Counted from the stretch's first letter, positions 37,759-48,642 are shown. The stretch: 64,000 nucleotides of DNA from Vibrio sp. BS-M-Sm-2 (GCF_041504345.1 NZ_CP167894.1:2170001-2234000), one strand, 5' to 3'. Notes: generated by a model from the sequence alone, not told the origin. Numbers and translations are program-made.

Positions 37759-38970
37759 ATGAGCAAAGTTAACGTAAAGAAAGTTGTAGTAGCCTACTCT
37801 GGCGGTCTAGACACATCCGTAATCATTCCATGGTTGAAAGAGAACTATGACTGTGAAGTGGTTGCGTTTGTTGCTGATGTTGGTCAAGGCGACGAAGAGT
37901 TGATTGGTATCGAAGAGAAAGCAAAAGCGTCTGGTGCATCTGAGTGTTACATCGCAGACCTTAAAGAAGAGATGGTTGCTGACTACATCTACCCAACGCT
38001 GAAAACGGGCGCTTACTACGAAGGTAAATACCTACTAGGTACGTCGATGGCTCGTCCAATCATCGCGAAAGCACAGGTTGAAGTCGCACGTAAAGTAGGT
38101 GCAGACGCACTGTGTCACGGCTGTACAGGTAAAGGTAACGACCAAGTTCGTTTTGAAGGCGCATTCGCTGCACTAGCCCCGGACCTACACGTAATTGCAC
38201 CTTGGCGTGAATGGGATCTAGTGAGTCGTGAAGAGTGTCTAGATTACCTAGCAGAGCGTAACATCCCTTGTACGGCTTCTCTTACTAAGATTTACTCGCG
38301 TGATGCAAACGCATGGCACATCTCAACAGAAGGTGGCGTTCTTGAAAACACATGGAATGCACCTAACGAAGATTGCTGGGCTTGGACTGTAGACCCAGAG
38401 CAAGCGCCAAACGAATCTGAAACAGTGACGCTTAAAGTTGAAAAAGGCGAAGTGGTTGCGGTTGATGGCGAAACAATGACGCCATACAACGCACTGGTTT
38501 ACCTAAACGAGAAAGGTGCTAAGCACGGTGTTGGTCGTATCGATATCGTAGAAAACCGTCTTGTTGGCATGAAGTCTCGTGGTTGTTACGAAACTCCAGG
38601 TGGCACAATCATGATGGAAGCACTGCGTGCAGTAGAGCAACTGGTTCTTGATAAGGCGGCATTCGAATTCCGTGAAGAGCTAGGTGTTAAGGCTTCTCAC
38701 CTTGTATACGATGGTCGTTGGTTCACTCCGCTATGTAAGTCAATCCTTGCAGCGACAGAAGAGCTAGCTCAAGACGTGAATGGTGAAGTGGTTATCAAGC
38801 TTTACAAAGGCCATGCAACGGTAACTCAGAAGCGTTCTGACAACAGCCTATACTCTGAAGAGTTTGCTACTTTTGGTGAAGATGAAGTTTACGACCAAAG
38901 CCACGCTGAAGGCTTCATCCGTCTTTACTCTCTATCAAGCCGTATCCGTGCTCTGAATAGCCAAAAGTAA
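37759..38970 (+). CDS. argG: Argininosuccinate synthase
   Basis: Joins citrulline and aspartate using ATP. ATG 37759 follows AGGAGA and gives 403 residues with [16 protein letters not shown]; an upstream ATG at 37702 would add 19 residues without family similarity. The PP-loop SGGLDTS is at 14-20. [15 protein letters not shown] and the segment [12 protein letters not shown] are conserved. Length is that of the 400-residue class, shorter than E. coli ArgG. A terminator follows, so argH is transcribed separately. Ornithine carbamoyltransferase (argF), which supplies citrulline, is not in this cluster. Confidence 0.96.
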   Translation: MSKVNVKKVVVAYSGGLDTSVIIPWLKENYDCEVVAFVADVGQGDEELIGIEEKAKASGASECYIADLKEEMVADYIYPTLKTGAYYEGKYLLGTSMARPIIAKAQVEVARKVGADALCHGCTGKGNDQVRFEGAFAALAPDLHVIAPWREWDLVSREECLDYLAERNIPCTASLTKIYSRDANAWHISTEGGVLENTWNAPNEDCWAWTVDPEQAPNESETVTLKVEKGEVVAVDGETMTPYNALVYLNEKGAKHGVGRIDIVENRLVGMKSRGCYETPGGTIMMEALRAVEQLVLDKAAFEFREELGVKASHLVYDGRWFTPLCKSILAATEELAQDVNGEVVIKLYKGHATVTQKRSDNSLYSEEFATFGEDEVYDQSHAEGFIRLYSLSSRIRALNSQK

Positions 38971-39039
38971 TGCTAACAATGAGTTAGTGAGCTAGCCTTC
39001 ACTGAAATATTGAAGGCCAGTAAACAGACATGATTATGC

Positions 39040-39078
39040 AAAGCCCATTCACTATTGATTAGTGAGTGGGCTTTTTAC
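39040..39078 (+). terminator. Terminator of argG
   Basis: AAAGCCCATTCACTA (39040-39054) pairs with TAGTGAGTGGGCTTT (39060-39074) with one wobble, then T residues. Confidence 0.9.
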
Positions 39079-39172
39079 TTTCTAATCGTCTAATAAATCA
39101 GCTTCGGTTTTTACTATGTGATGGCATATAATTCGCGCTCCACGCTGAAAATAATCAATGGATTCAATTTGC

Positions 39173-39211
39173 GGTGAATAAATATGTGAAAATAATGAAT
39201 TAATACTTTAT
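39173..39211 (+). promoter_or_regulatory. Two ArgR-box candidates upstream of argH
   Basis: Two 18-base windows, GGTGAATAAATATGTGAA (39173-39190) and AATGAATTAATACTTTAT (39194-39211), each carry a perfect TGAATWWWW left half. They are offset by exactly 21 bases, the spacing usual for paired ArgR boxes. The right halves are degenerate. They begin about 145 bases upstream of argH. The rest of 39079-39317 is AT-rich with no other clear site. Confidence 0.5.
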
Positions 39212-39257
39212 TTTCATTTTGAATTGCCGTAAGTTTAAACCATCAGAAAAATACTGA

Positions 39258-41192
<1,935 letters not shown>

Positions 41193-41214
41193 GGCATTGA
41201 TTTTATAGTCCCTA

Positions 41215-41243
41215 AAAAAAGATCAAAAATCTGATCTTTTTTG
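41215..41243 (+). terminator. First terminator after argH
   Basis: AAAAAAGATCA and TGATCTTTTTT form an 11-bp stem with a 6-base loop, starting 23 bases after the argH stop. Confidence 0.88.
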
Positions 41244-41251
41244 GGAACAAA

Positions 41252-41342
41252 CTAAGAAAAGCCCGGTCTATTAAAGTACCACTGCTTTTTCTTAGAATTT
41301 TCTAAGAAAGCCCTAGAATCGATTGGTTCTGGGGCTTTTTTC
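41252..41342 (+). other. Mutually exclusive hairpins ending in a second terminator
   Basis: Segment A CTAAGAAAAGC (41252-41262) can pair with B GCTTTTTCTTAG (41284-41295). The end of B, TTTCTTAG (41288-41295), can instead pair perfectly with C CTAAGAAA (41302-41309). C, as AAAGCCCTAGAA (41307-41318), can pair with D TTCTGGGGCTTT (41327-41338), followed by T residues. This A-B / B-C / C-D layout is that of an attenuator, but no gene follows on the plus strand until 41782. Confidence 0.7.
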
Positions 41343-41445
41343 TATCTGCTGTTTGGGAAATTATACTCGTTCGATTGTTGTGACCAATTATCGGAGTATT
41401 GAACCTATCATCTAACCATTATTGCCTATCTAACAAACACTGCTG

Positions 41446-41694
41446 CTAACGCTTTTTGTTCCTTAAAGGCAGCACCAAAAACTTCATTATCCAATGCAAC
41501 GACAATAAGCCACTGAATGCGAAAGCTGCCATCATCAAAGCGATGGCGTTGATGGTTTTTGGGTCTTCCCTGAAAAACAGCCACCATACTCCCCAACTTA
41601 ATATCGACAACACCGTGAGCTGATTCATACAACGTTGGCAACGACCGAGTTTGTTGAAGATTTTTTCATTTTTATTGCAATGAAGACATGTCAT
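41446..41694 (-). CDS. Small zinc-ribbon membrane protein (DUF3624-like)
   Basis: Protein of 82 residues. The N-terminus has Cys3-x2-Cys6 and Cys19-x2-Cys22 (CLHC, CQRC), a likely zinc ribbon, followed by LTVLSILSWGVWWLFF and a second hydrophobic segment (about 50-76) that form two membrane helices. The tail is basic (RNKKR). It resembles the Vibrio family DUF3624 as I recall it, with no known function. It runs toward argH on the opposite strand and is divergent from the RidA gene. I found no ribosome site of consensus strength. Confidence 0.7.
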   Translation of the reverse strand: MTCLHCNKNEKIFNKLGRCQRCMNQLTVLSILSWGVWWLFFREDPKTINAIALMMAAFAFSGLLSLHWIMKFLVLPLRNKKR

Positions 41695-41781
41695 CTTGGG
41701 CTTGATTCGCGTTATGCTTATTGCCCTGATAATACCACGTCACAAGATATTGGATCACGGTGACATAGAGAGAGAAGATCG

Positions 41782-42129
41782 ATGATTGAGCGCCAAGAAA
41801 CCAAGCAACGCATGAGCCGTATTGTTAAACACAACGGTACTATCTACCTATGTGGCCAAGTTTGTGCGGATGCAACAAAAGGCATTACAGAGCAAACACA
41901 GACGATGCTGGATAAAGTAGAAGCGTTACTTGAGCAAGCAGGCAGCGACAAAGAGCACATGCTGTCAGCAACCATTTACTTGAAAGACATGAAAGACTTC
42001 CAAGAAATGAACGCAGTATGGGATGCATGGGTTCCAGAAGGTCACGCTCCAGCTCGCGCATGTGTGACTGGCGACATGGCTCGTGAGGCACTACTGGTTG
42101 AGATCTCTGTGATTGCAGCTGAGAAGTAA
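41782..42129 (+). CDS. RidA family (YjgF/YER057c) protein
   Basis: Small trimeric enamine/imine deaminase-type protein of 115 residues. Conserved positions include [21 protein letters not shown] and the active-site arginine in HAPARACV, followed by VEISVIA. RidA itself clears reactive 2-aminoacrylate; this sequence looks more like a RidA subfamily relative (YoaB-like), so the exact substrate is uncertain. A conventional ribosome site (AGAGAGAAG) precedes the ATG. The gene stands alone between the DUF3624-like gene and a dispersed repeat. Confidence 0.85.
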   Translation: MIERQETKQRMSRIVKHNGTIYLCGQVCADATKGITEQTQTMLDKVEALLEQAGSDKEHMLSATIYLKDMKDFQEMNAVWDAWVPEGHAPARACVTGDMAREALLVEISVIAAEK

Positions 42130-42163
42130 TTCTCTCGCATTTAGCAATAAGTAACGGTTTAAG

Positions 42164-42277
42164 AGATTCCAGATACTTCGCCTCTCAGTGCTGGAATGAC
42201 GGATTAAGTTTTGGTTTAGATGCATAAATAAATCAACGTCATTCCCGGTAGTGACGAAGGAGCGTGGTCGGGAATCT
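42164..42277. repeat. 114-nt nested foldback element
   Basis: Outer arms AGATTCC (42164-42170) and GGAATCT (42271-42277) and inner arms GGAATGACG (42193-42201) and CGTCATTCC (42237-42245) are perfect inverted repeats. The right half also reads TCCCG...CGGGA. The look (CGTCATTCCCG...CGGGAATCT) is that of a dispersed intergenic repeat common in Vibrio genomes. No other copy was noticed in this window. Confidence 0.6.
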
Positions 42278-42300
42278 ATTATTTGCTCGTTACCAAAAAC

Positions 42301-42330
42301 AAAAAGGAAAGCCAATGGCTTTCCTTTTTA
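42301..42330. terminator. Bidirectional terminator before the flavoprotein gene
   Basis: AAAAAGGAAAGCC (42301-42313) pairs exactly with GGCTTTCCTTTTT (42317-42329). It serves the convergent RidA and dihydrolipoamide-dehydrogenase-like genes. Confidence 0.88.
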
Positions 42331-42383
42331 GTATCTAGTCTTTGTTTACAGATTAAATTGCTACCTGTCTCAATGACCTGAGA

Positions 42384-43850
42384 TTAACAACCAGGGCCAC
42401 AATCTAGACAGTGTTTCACCATCTCTGGACCAAGGTGCAGTTTCGCATTCAGGTCACGTAACGCTGTTCGTACACCTTCTTCAATTACTGGGTGGTAAAA
42501 TGGCATATCCAACATTTCAGAAACCGTCATCTTTTTCTGGTGTGCCCATGCGAGTAAGTGAGCCAAATGTTCTGCGTTTGGTCCCATCATCTCAGCACCA
42601 AGGAAACGGCCTGTACCTTGCTCGCCGTAAACGTGCAGAATACCTTTGTTGCGTAGCATCACTCGTGAACGACCTTGGTTCTCGAAAGACACTTCACCCG
42701 TTGCGAAACAACCACATGTGCCTAAGCGGGTTATGATCTCTTTGTATGTTTCACCAACCATCGCGATTTGTGGGTCAGAGAATACCGCAGAGATTTTAGA
42801 GCGGCGCAGGCCTGCGCGAATCTCAGGGAAGCGACCTGCATTATCACCCGCAATGCGTGCTTGGTCTGCTGCTTCATGTAGCAGAGGCAGTTGGTTGCTT
42901 GCATCACCCGCAATGAATACTGATGGCAATGATGTTTGTAGCGTGTAGTGGTCTGCGATTGGAACACCACGTTCATCAAGCTCAAGAGAGGTATTCTCTA
43001 GGCCAAGCTTATCAGTGTTAGGACGACGGCCTGTTGCTGCCAGTACGTACTCAACGACGTTAGTTTCTAGCTCACCTTGCTTATTGATGAACTGGATTTC
43101 GACACGTGGTTCACCTGACTCAGTGGTAATACGCTTCATGCTTTCGATTTTCACGTCGGCATCTAGGTAGAACTCTTCATTGAAGGCTTTATCTGCATAC
43201 GCCATGATCTCTGGGTCGGTTATTGGGCCAACTTGACCACCCAAACCGAACAGTTTGGTCTTCACACCTAAGCGGTGTAGTGACTGACCAAGCTCAAGGC
43301 CAATAACACCAGGGCCAAATACGGCAACCGATTCTGGTAAGTCATCCCAGCTGAACACATCATCGTTAATGATCAGGCGGTCACCAAGTTCATTCCAAAC
43401 GGCAGGGTATGCAGGGCGCGAACCTGTCGCGATAACAATACGCTTAGCCGTCACAATCGTGTGGTCATCAATTTGCAGCGTGTTGTCGTCTAAAAATTTT
43501 GCGTAACCAGAGATCTTGTCTTGCTCTGGGATTTCATCAACGCCTTCTAAAACAAAACCAACAAAACGGTCACGTTCAAACTTTACTCGGCCCATCACTT
43601 CACGGCCGTTAATCACGATATTGCCTTGTGGGTGAACGCCAAAAGCCGGAGCTTTCTCAATTTGGTGTACGCTTTCTGCAGCTGCAATAAGCAGTTTAGA
43701 TGGCATACAACCAACACGAGCACAGGTTGTACCGTAAGGGCCGCCTTCAATCATCACGACACTGTCAGTGTGTGCTTTTGCAGCGCGGTAAGAACCTAAA
43801 CCTGCCGTACCGCCCCCGATAACTGCTACATCTACATTGACTTGTTTCAT
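42384..43850 (-). CDS. Dihydrolipoamide-dehydrogenase-like flavoprotein with C-terminal cysteines
   Basis: FAD/NAD disulfide oxidoreductase of 488 residues from ATG 43850; an upstream in-frame start is less likely because MKQVNVDVAVIGGGTAG begins the FAD domain directly. The redox pair is Cys43 and Cys48 (TTCARVGCMPSK). NAD binding is at VFGPGVIGLELGQ, and the second FAD motif is SVFIAGDASNQLPLLHEA. The C-terminal catalytic region carries FYHPVIEEG. The extreme end, HCLDCGPGC, puts Cys481, Cys484 and Cys488 in a flexible tail. It is not near pyruvate or 2-oxoglutarate dehydrogenase genes, so it is probably not the complex E3. It is close to the Prx-Grx/oxyR genes, which hints at a thiol-redox role. 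Confidence 0.85.
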   Translation of the reverse strand: MKQVNVDVAVIGGGTAGLGSYRAAKAHTDSVVMIEGGPYGTTCARVGCMPSKLLIAAAESVHQIEKAPAFGVHPQGNIVINGREVMGRVKFERDRFVGFVLEGVDEIPEQDKISGYAKFLDDNTLQIDDHTIVTAKRIVIATGSRPAYPAVWNELGDRLIINDDVFSWDDLPESVAVFGPGVIGLELGQSLHRLGVKTKLFGLGGQVGPITDPEIMAYADKAFNEEFYLDADVKIESMKRITTESGEPRVEIQFINKQGELETNVVEYVLAATGRRPNTDKLGLENTSLELDERGVPIADHYTLQTSLPSVFIAGDASNQLPLLHEAADQARIAGDNAGRFPEIRAGLRRSKISAVFSDPQIAMVGETYKEIITRLGTCGCFATGEVSFENQGRSRVMLRNKGILHVYGEQGTGRFLGAEMMGPNAEHLAHLLAWAHQKKMTVSEMLDMPFYHPVIEEGVRTALRDLNAKLHLGPEMVKHCLDCGPGC

Positions 43851-44064
43851 AATAATTTTCTCGCAATGGCTAAATTTTGTTTGAACGAACCTCTCCAACT
43901 CTGGTGATTTTTTGAGAGTCAGGATAGTGGGTCAGTTTTGTGATTCTGTTTTATTAGGTTTAGCTTGTGACTCTGCTTTTATTGCTAACTATAGGTTAGT
44001 AAAAGACAGGCGAGTCACCAGCTATATTCTTTTTTCCAAAACTCAGATAAGAGCGTTTGGAATG

Positions 44065-44090
44065 GCTAACCCACAAGAGGGTGGGTTAGC
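44065..44090 (-). terminator. Hairpin after the Prx-Grx gene
   Basis: GCTAACCCAC (44065-44074) and GTGGGTTAGC (44081-44090) form a perfect 10-bp stem with a 6-base loop, 35 bases after the stop codon. The T-run is weak, so it may be a stabilising hairpin. Confidence 0.6.
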
Positions 44091-44124
44091 TGATAATTCT
44101 AAGTCTATATCGGCGATGAAGCGA

Positions 44125-44853
44125 TTAGCCTAGGAAAGTTTCTAGTTCTTCGCTACCACCGATGTGTTTGCCACCGATGAATACTTGAGGAACGGTAGTG
44201 CGACCAGAGATTGCACGTAGGCTTACTGTTGTTGCATCTTTACCTAGAACTACTTCTTCGTAGTTCAGACCTTTGTCGATTAGGTTCTGTTTTGCTTTCA
44301 TACAGAAAGGACAGCCTGGCTTAGTGAATACTGTGATTGACTCTTGCTCTTTGTGCTCTGGAGCAAGGTAGTTAAGCATAGTATCAGCATCAGAAACCTT
44401 GAACGGGTCGCCTGGTACGTCTTCTTCGATGAACATTTTTTCTACCACGCCGTTTTTAACCAGCATGCTGTAGCGCCATGAACGTTTGCCGAAGCCGATG
44501 TCGTTTTTCTCAACTAGCATGCCCATGCCGTCTGTGAAATCACCGTTACCATCTGGGATGAATGTGATGTTTTCCGCTTCTTGGTCTGCTTTCCAAGCGT
44601 TCATTACGAATGTGTCGTTTACTGAAACACACAGAATGTCATCAACACCGTTCTCTTTGAATACAGAGTGTAGCTCGTTGTAACGAGGAAGGTGGCTTGA
44701 CGAACATGTTGGTGTAAACGCACCTGGTAGGCTGAACACGATAACTGTCTTGTCTTTGAATAGCTCTTCCGTCGTTACGTTAACCCATGCATCACCTTGG
44801 CGAGTTGGGAATGTTACTTGAGGGATTGATTGACCTTCTTTAGATGCAAACAT
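44125..44853 (-). CDS. Peroxiredoxin-glutaredoxin hybrid
   Basis: Peroxidase of 242 residues that couples a Prx5-type peroxiredoxin to its own glutaredoxin and uses glutathione, as in Haemophilus influenzae PGdx. The peroxidatic Cys50 is in [14 protein letters not shown]. The glutaredoxin domain starts near 172 with active-site Cys181-Pro-Phe-Cys184 and ends with [19 protein letters not shown]. It is divergent from oxyR with a probable OxyR site between, so peroxide induction is expected. Cytosolic; no signal peptide. Confidence 0.96.
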   Translation of the reverse strand: MFASKEGQSIPQVTFPTRQGDAWVNVTTEELFKDKTVIVFSLPGAFTPTCSSSHLPRYNELHSVFKENGVDDILCVSVNDTFVMNAWKADQEAENITFIPDGNGDFTDGMGMLVEKNDIGFGKRSWRYSMLVKNGVVEKMFIEEDVPGDPFKVSDADTMLNYLAPEHKEQESITVFTKPGCPFCMKAKQNLIDKGLNYEEVVLGKDATTVSLRAISGRTTVPQVFIGGKHIGGSEELETFLG

Positions 44854-44986
44854 ATTGATTTCCTTAAATAGTATTTTTAATTTTGTTCTATCAGAGCTTA
44901 ACGTTTTTCTTCGCTCTGTTTCGTTTCGTTGAGCCCATTATTAGATAAATCCTTTGATAGCTCTAATCGTTTAATGTTATGGTTTT

Positions 44987-45003
44987 GATAGGTAAATTCT
45001 ATC
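44987..45003. promoter_or_regulatory. Candidate OxyR site between the Prx-Grx gene and oxyR
   Basis: GATAGGTAAATTCTATC contains ATAG-N7-CTAT, the core of the OxyR motif. A further half-like GATAGCTCTAATC lies at 44956-44968. The site is between divergent oxyR and the peroxiredoxin gene. Confidence 0.6.
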
Positions 45004-45075
45004 AAGAGCATTTTTCTTTTAAATGTTTCTATTAGAACCCTTGTTCTTATTAAAACCTGAGGTAAGAGACTGATC

Positions 45076-45969
45076 ATGAACATTCGTGACTTTGAATACT
45101 TGGTGGCGCTCGCAGAGCATAAACACTTCCGAAAAGCGGCAGAAGCGTGCTTTGTCAGTCAGCCGACACTAAGCGGTCAAATACGCAAACTAGAAGATGA
45201 AATTGGACTTCAGTTAACCGAGCGTAGTCCAAGGAAGGTAATATTTACAGAATCAGGGTTACAACTTGTTGAACAAGCCAAGCGTATTCTCAATGAAGTG
45301 AAAACTTTTAAGGATATGGCGAGTGGACACGGTGAAGCGATGACCGGACCAATGCACATTGGTTTCATCCCAACCGTGGGTCCTTACATTCTGCCTAAGA
45401 TTGTCCCTCACCTGAAAGAGAGCTTTCCTGAGTTAGAGCTATACCTGCATGAAGCCCAAACTCATCAATTAGTGAGCCAGCTTGAAGATGGCAAGCTGGA
45501 CTGCTTGGTACTAGCTGCGGTTGATGAGACTGCAGTGTTCAAAGAGATTGATGTGTATGACGAACCATTAAGTGTCGCGGTTCCATGTGACCATGAGTGG
45601 GCTCAGCAGGACACCGTTGATATGCTGCAGCTCAATGGACAAACCGTATTGGCGTTAGGTGACGGTCACTGTTTAAGAGACCAAGCCCTAGGGTTCTGTT
45701 TTGCTGCGGGTGCAAAAGATGATGAGCGTTTTAAAGCAACCAGCTTAGAAACGCTACGTAACATGGTCGCGGCGGGGGCGGGCATTACCTTGCTACCTCA
45801 GTTATCGGTGCCAAAGGAAAAGCAGAAAGATGGTGTGTGTTACGTACCTGCGGTGAATCCAACACCTTCACGTCGAATTGTCGTGGCTTACCGTCCGGGC
45901 TCTCCATTGAAGGGACGTTTCGAGCAATTGGCTGAGACGATTCGAACTCAACTGGAGAAGACGGCTTAG
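45076..45969 (+). CDS. oxyR: Peroxide sensor and regulator OxyR
   Basis: LysR-family regulator activated by a disulfide. It has 297 residues. The N-terminal helix-turn-helix is at about 16-39 (HFRKAAEACFVSQPTLSGQI). The redox cysteines are at exactly the E. coli positions, Cys199 and Cys208 (GHCLRDQALGFC). The substrate-like domain has LETLRNMVAAGAGITLLP. It is divergent from the Prx-Grx gene and convergent with mrcA, from which a strong hairpin separates it. Confidence 0.97.
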   Translation: MNIRDFEYLVALAEHKHFRKAAEACFVSQPTLSGQIRKLEDEIGLQLTERSPRKVIFTESGLQLVEQAKRILNEVKTFKDMASGHGEAMTGPMHIGFIPTVGPYILPKIVPHLKESFPELELYLHEAQTHQLVSQLEDGKLDCLVLAAVDETAVFKEIDVYDEPLSVAVPCDHEWAQQDTVDMLQLNGQTVLALGDGHCLRDQALGFCFAAGAKDDERFKATSLETLRNMVAAGAGITLLPQLSVPKEKQKDGVCYVPAVNPTPSRRIVVAYRPGSPLKGRFEQLAETIRTQLEKTA

Positions 45970-46008
45970 TGCTTGAGTTTAGAGCCTAGTCTGGTCAGAT
46001 ATAGATAT

Positions 46009-46047
46009 AAAAAAAGGGTTGATATGAATGCATATCAACCCTTTTTA
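46009..46047. terminator. Bidirectional terminator between oxyR and mrcA
   Basis: AAAAAGGGTTGATATG and CATATCAACCCTTTTT form a 16-bp stem with A and T runs on the two sides. Confidence 0.9.
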
Positions 46048-46080
46048 TTGGTTCATGTTACTAGGTTCAACAAACCCTAG

Positions 46081-48642
46081 TTAGAACAGCTCTTCTACTG
46101 CTTCACCTGATGAGGTTGAGTAGATGTCGTCATTGAAACGTTCAGTGATGTATTCGGTTGGCTCTGTGCCTTTCTCGAAGTACTCGAACATTGATGAGCT
46201 ATCGAACTTGTTGGTCAGTAAGCCAGTCTCACGGTCGATACGAACACGAACGATGTTTTCTGGAAGCTCTTTACGCTCAGCAGGAACGCCCGCTAACGCC
46301 GTACCCATGAAATCAACCCATGCAGGTTCTGCTGTTTTCGCGCCAGCTTCTGCACCAGTAATCTGATTCTTACCAAGGTTCGAGTTCGCTTTGGTTCTGC
46401 CTAGGTTGCGGTTGTGGTTATCAAAACCAACCCATACCGTTGCAACCATGCCAGGGCCGTAGCCGCTGTACCAAGTATCTTTTGAATCGTTGGTGGTACC
46501 CGTTTTGCCGCCAATGTCACGACGCTTCAACGGCTGCGCACGCCAACCAGTACCGTTCCAACCAGTGCCAGCGCTCCAATCACCGCCACCCCAGATGTTG
46601 CTGTACATCATTTCACGAACAAGGAATGCGTTCTGTTCAGAGATAACTTGAGGTGCGTATTGTACTTTGGCATCCACATCTTGCTCTGCAAACTCATCCG
46701 CCATTGGATCTGCGGTAATCGTCTGTTTGCAATCTTCTTTACACACCACTTTCGGTGTCGCTTCAAACTCAGTCTCGCCAAATGGAGTCTCAACGCGGCT
46801 GATGTAGAAAGGTTCAACGTAGTAACCACCGTTAGCGAATACTGAGTAACCTTGCGCTACTTTCATAGGTGTTAAGCTACCAGCACCTAGCGCGATAGTT
46901 TCAGAACGAGGTACTTCATCAATATCAAAGCCGAAACGAGTTAGGTAGTTACGAGTATCATCTAAGCCAACTTCACGCAGCACACGTACCGCCATTACGT
47001 TTTTCGATTGAGCTAAGCCAATACGTAAACGAGTCGGGCCAACGTATGTAGGTGGCGAGTTCTTTGGTCGCCATGCTGTACCTTGGCTCTTATCCCATTG
47101 GTTAATCGGTGCATCGTTGATTAGTGAGGCTAGCGTTAAGCCTTTCTCAATCGCTGCTGAGTAGATAAATGGTTTGATACCAGAACCCACCTGACGAATA
47201 GATTGCGTTGCACGGTTGAACTTGTTGTGAACAAAGTTAAAGCCACCGACCATCGACAATACCGCGCCGTTGTTCGGGTTCATTGCAACAAATGCGGTAT
47301 TCGCATTAGGTACTTGGCTTAGTCGCCATACAATCGGCGTTTCTGATTCTGCCGTTGTTGACTCAGCTGTCGGCTCTTCAGAGACTTCATTGCCTGTAAT
47401 GGCTTCATGGCGAACCCAGATTTGTTCACCAACAGCTAGAATCTCTTTTGCTTGAGATGGAGCAGGGCCTTGGCGATTGTCTGTTAGGAACTTACGTGCC
47501 CAGTTCATGCCTTGCCATTCAATTGTGCCTTCACCTTGGTTTTTAACCCAAACCTGAGCGCTTTTCGAGTCAACTGAAGTTACAACCGCAGGGACTAGGT
47601 CACCATAGGTTGGCTGAGACTTAAGGTGTTTAACGATCTTGTCGTGGTCCCAAGCTGATTGCTCGGTTTGCCATAAGACTTTTTCAGCACCGCGGTAGCC
47701 GTGACGCTCATCGTAGCCAAGCAGGTTCTTAATCGCTGCTTGGTTCGCTGCTTTTTGCAGTTTTGAATCAACGGTGGTGTAGACCTTCATACCTGATGTA
47801 TAAGCGGCTTCGCCATAGCGTTCCACCATCCAAGCACGTGCAACTTCTGCAACATACGGTGCGCTCAGTTCAATTTCTGCACCATGGTACTTCGAGATCA
47901 GCTTTTCACTGCGAGCTTCATCAAACTCTGCTTGAGTGATGTATTTCTCGTCTAACATACGACGTAATACAACGTTACGACGGTTAGTCGCGCGCTCGAC
48001 AGAATAAATAGGGTTCATTGTTGATGGTGCTTTTGGCATACCTGCAAGCGTAGCTAGCTCACTTAGGGTTAGATCTGGAAGATCTTTACCGAAGTAAACA
48101 CGCGCTGCTGCGCCGAAGCCATATGAGCGGTGGCCAAGGAAGATCTTGTTTACGTACAGCTCCATGATCTCTTCTTTGCTAAGCAGTTGCTCAATGTGGA
48201 TCGCAATAAAGATCTCTTTAATCTTACGCATGTACGTTTTCTCATTAGATAAGAAGAAGTTACGCGCAAGCTGCTGAGTAATGGTACTCGCACCTTGTTT
48301 TGCAGAACCCGACATAGCAACCACGATCGCTGCACGAGTAATACCGATTGGGTCAATACCTGGGTGTTCGTAGAAACGGCTATCTTCGGTGGCAATCAGA
48401 GCCTCAACTAAGTGGCGAGGAATCTCGTCATAAGTCACCGGGTTACGACGCTTTTCACCAAATTGAGAGATCAACTTACCGTCTTGACTGAAGACTTGCA
48501 TCGGCGTTTGGAGTTCTACGTCGCGCAAAGTGGCAACATCAGGCAACTCTGGTTTTACGTAATAATAAAACCCGAAAATTGTACTGACTCCAAGAATCAT
48601 GCAAATCAATGTAAATATGAATAATCGCTTTATGAACTTCAC
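46081..48642 (-). CDS. mrcA: Penicillin-binding protein 1A
   Basis: Bifunctional peptidoglycan synthase of 853 residues. It is anchored by a membrane helix at about 7-28, followed by a GT51 glycosyltransferase domain (QGASTITQQLARNFFL), an OB-like insert and a transpeptidase domain with the SxxK motif in VGSGIKPFIYSAA and KTGTTND. The GT51 and transpeptidase catalytic motifs are present. It is divergent from pilMNOPQ, the same order as in other gammaproteobacteria. The insert with EEPTAESTTAESETP is low complexity, probably a flexible loop. Confidence 0.96.
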   Translation of the reverse strand: MKFIKRLFIFTLICMILGVSTIFGFYYYVKPELPDVATLRDVELQTPMQVFSQDGKLISQFGEKRRNPVTYDEIPRHLVEALIATEDSRFYEHPGIDPIGITRAAIVVAMSGSAKQGASTITQQLARNFFLSNEKTYMRKIKEIFIAIHIEQLLSKEEIMELYVNKIFLGHRSYGFGAAARVYFGKDLPDLTLSELATLAGMPKAPSTMNPIYSVERATNRRNVVLRRMLDEKYITQAEFDEARSEKLISKYHGAEIELSAPYVAEVARAWMVERYGEAAYTSGMKVYTTVDSKLQKAANQAAIKNLLGYDERHGYRGAEKVLWQTEQSAWDHDKIVKHLKSQPTYGDLVPAVVTSVDSKSAQVWVKNQGEGTIEWQGMNWARKFLTDNRQGPAPSQAKEILAVGEQIWVRHEAITGNEVSEEPTAESTTAESETPIVWRLSQVPNANTAFVAMNPNNGAVLSMVGGFNFVHNKFNRATQSIRQVGSGIKPFIYSAAIEKGLTLASLINDAPINQWDKSQGTAWRPKNSPPTYVGPTRLRIGLAQSKNVMAVRVLREVGLDDTRNYLTRFGFDIDEVPRSETIALGAGSLTPMKVAQGYSVFANGGYYVEPFYISRVETPFGETEFEATPKVVCKEDCKQTITADPMADEFAEQDVDAKVQYAPQVISEQNAFLVREMMYSNIWGGGDWSAGTGWNGTGWRAQPLKRRDIGGKTGTTNDSKDTWYSGYGPGMVATVWVGFDNHNRNLGRTKANSNLGKNQITGAEAGAKTAEPAWVDFMGTALAGVPAERKELPENIVRVRIDRETGLLTNKFDSSSMFEYFEKGTEPTEYITERFNDDIYSTSSGEAVEELF

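Noticed and set aside
43912-44133. 73-codon plus-strand frame between the flavoprotein and Prx-Grx genes
   Set aside because: No ribosome site, crosses the 44065-44090 hairpin and has no family resemblance.
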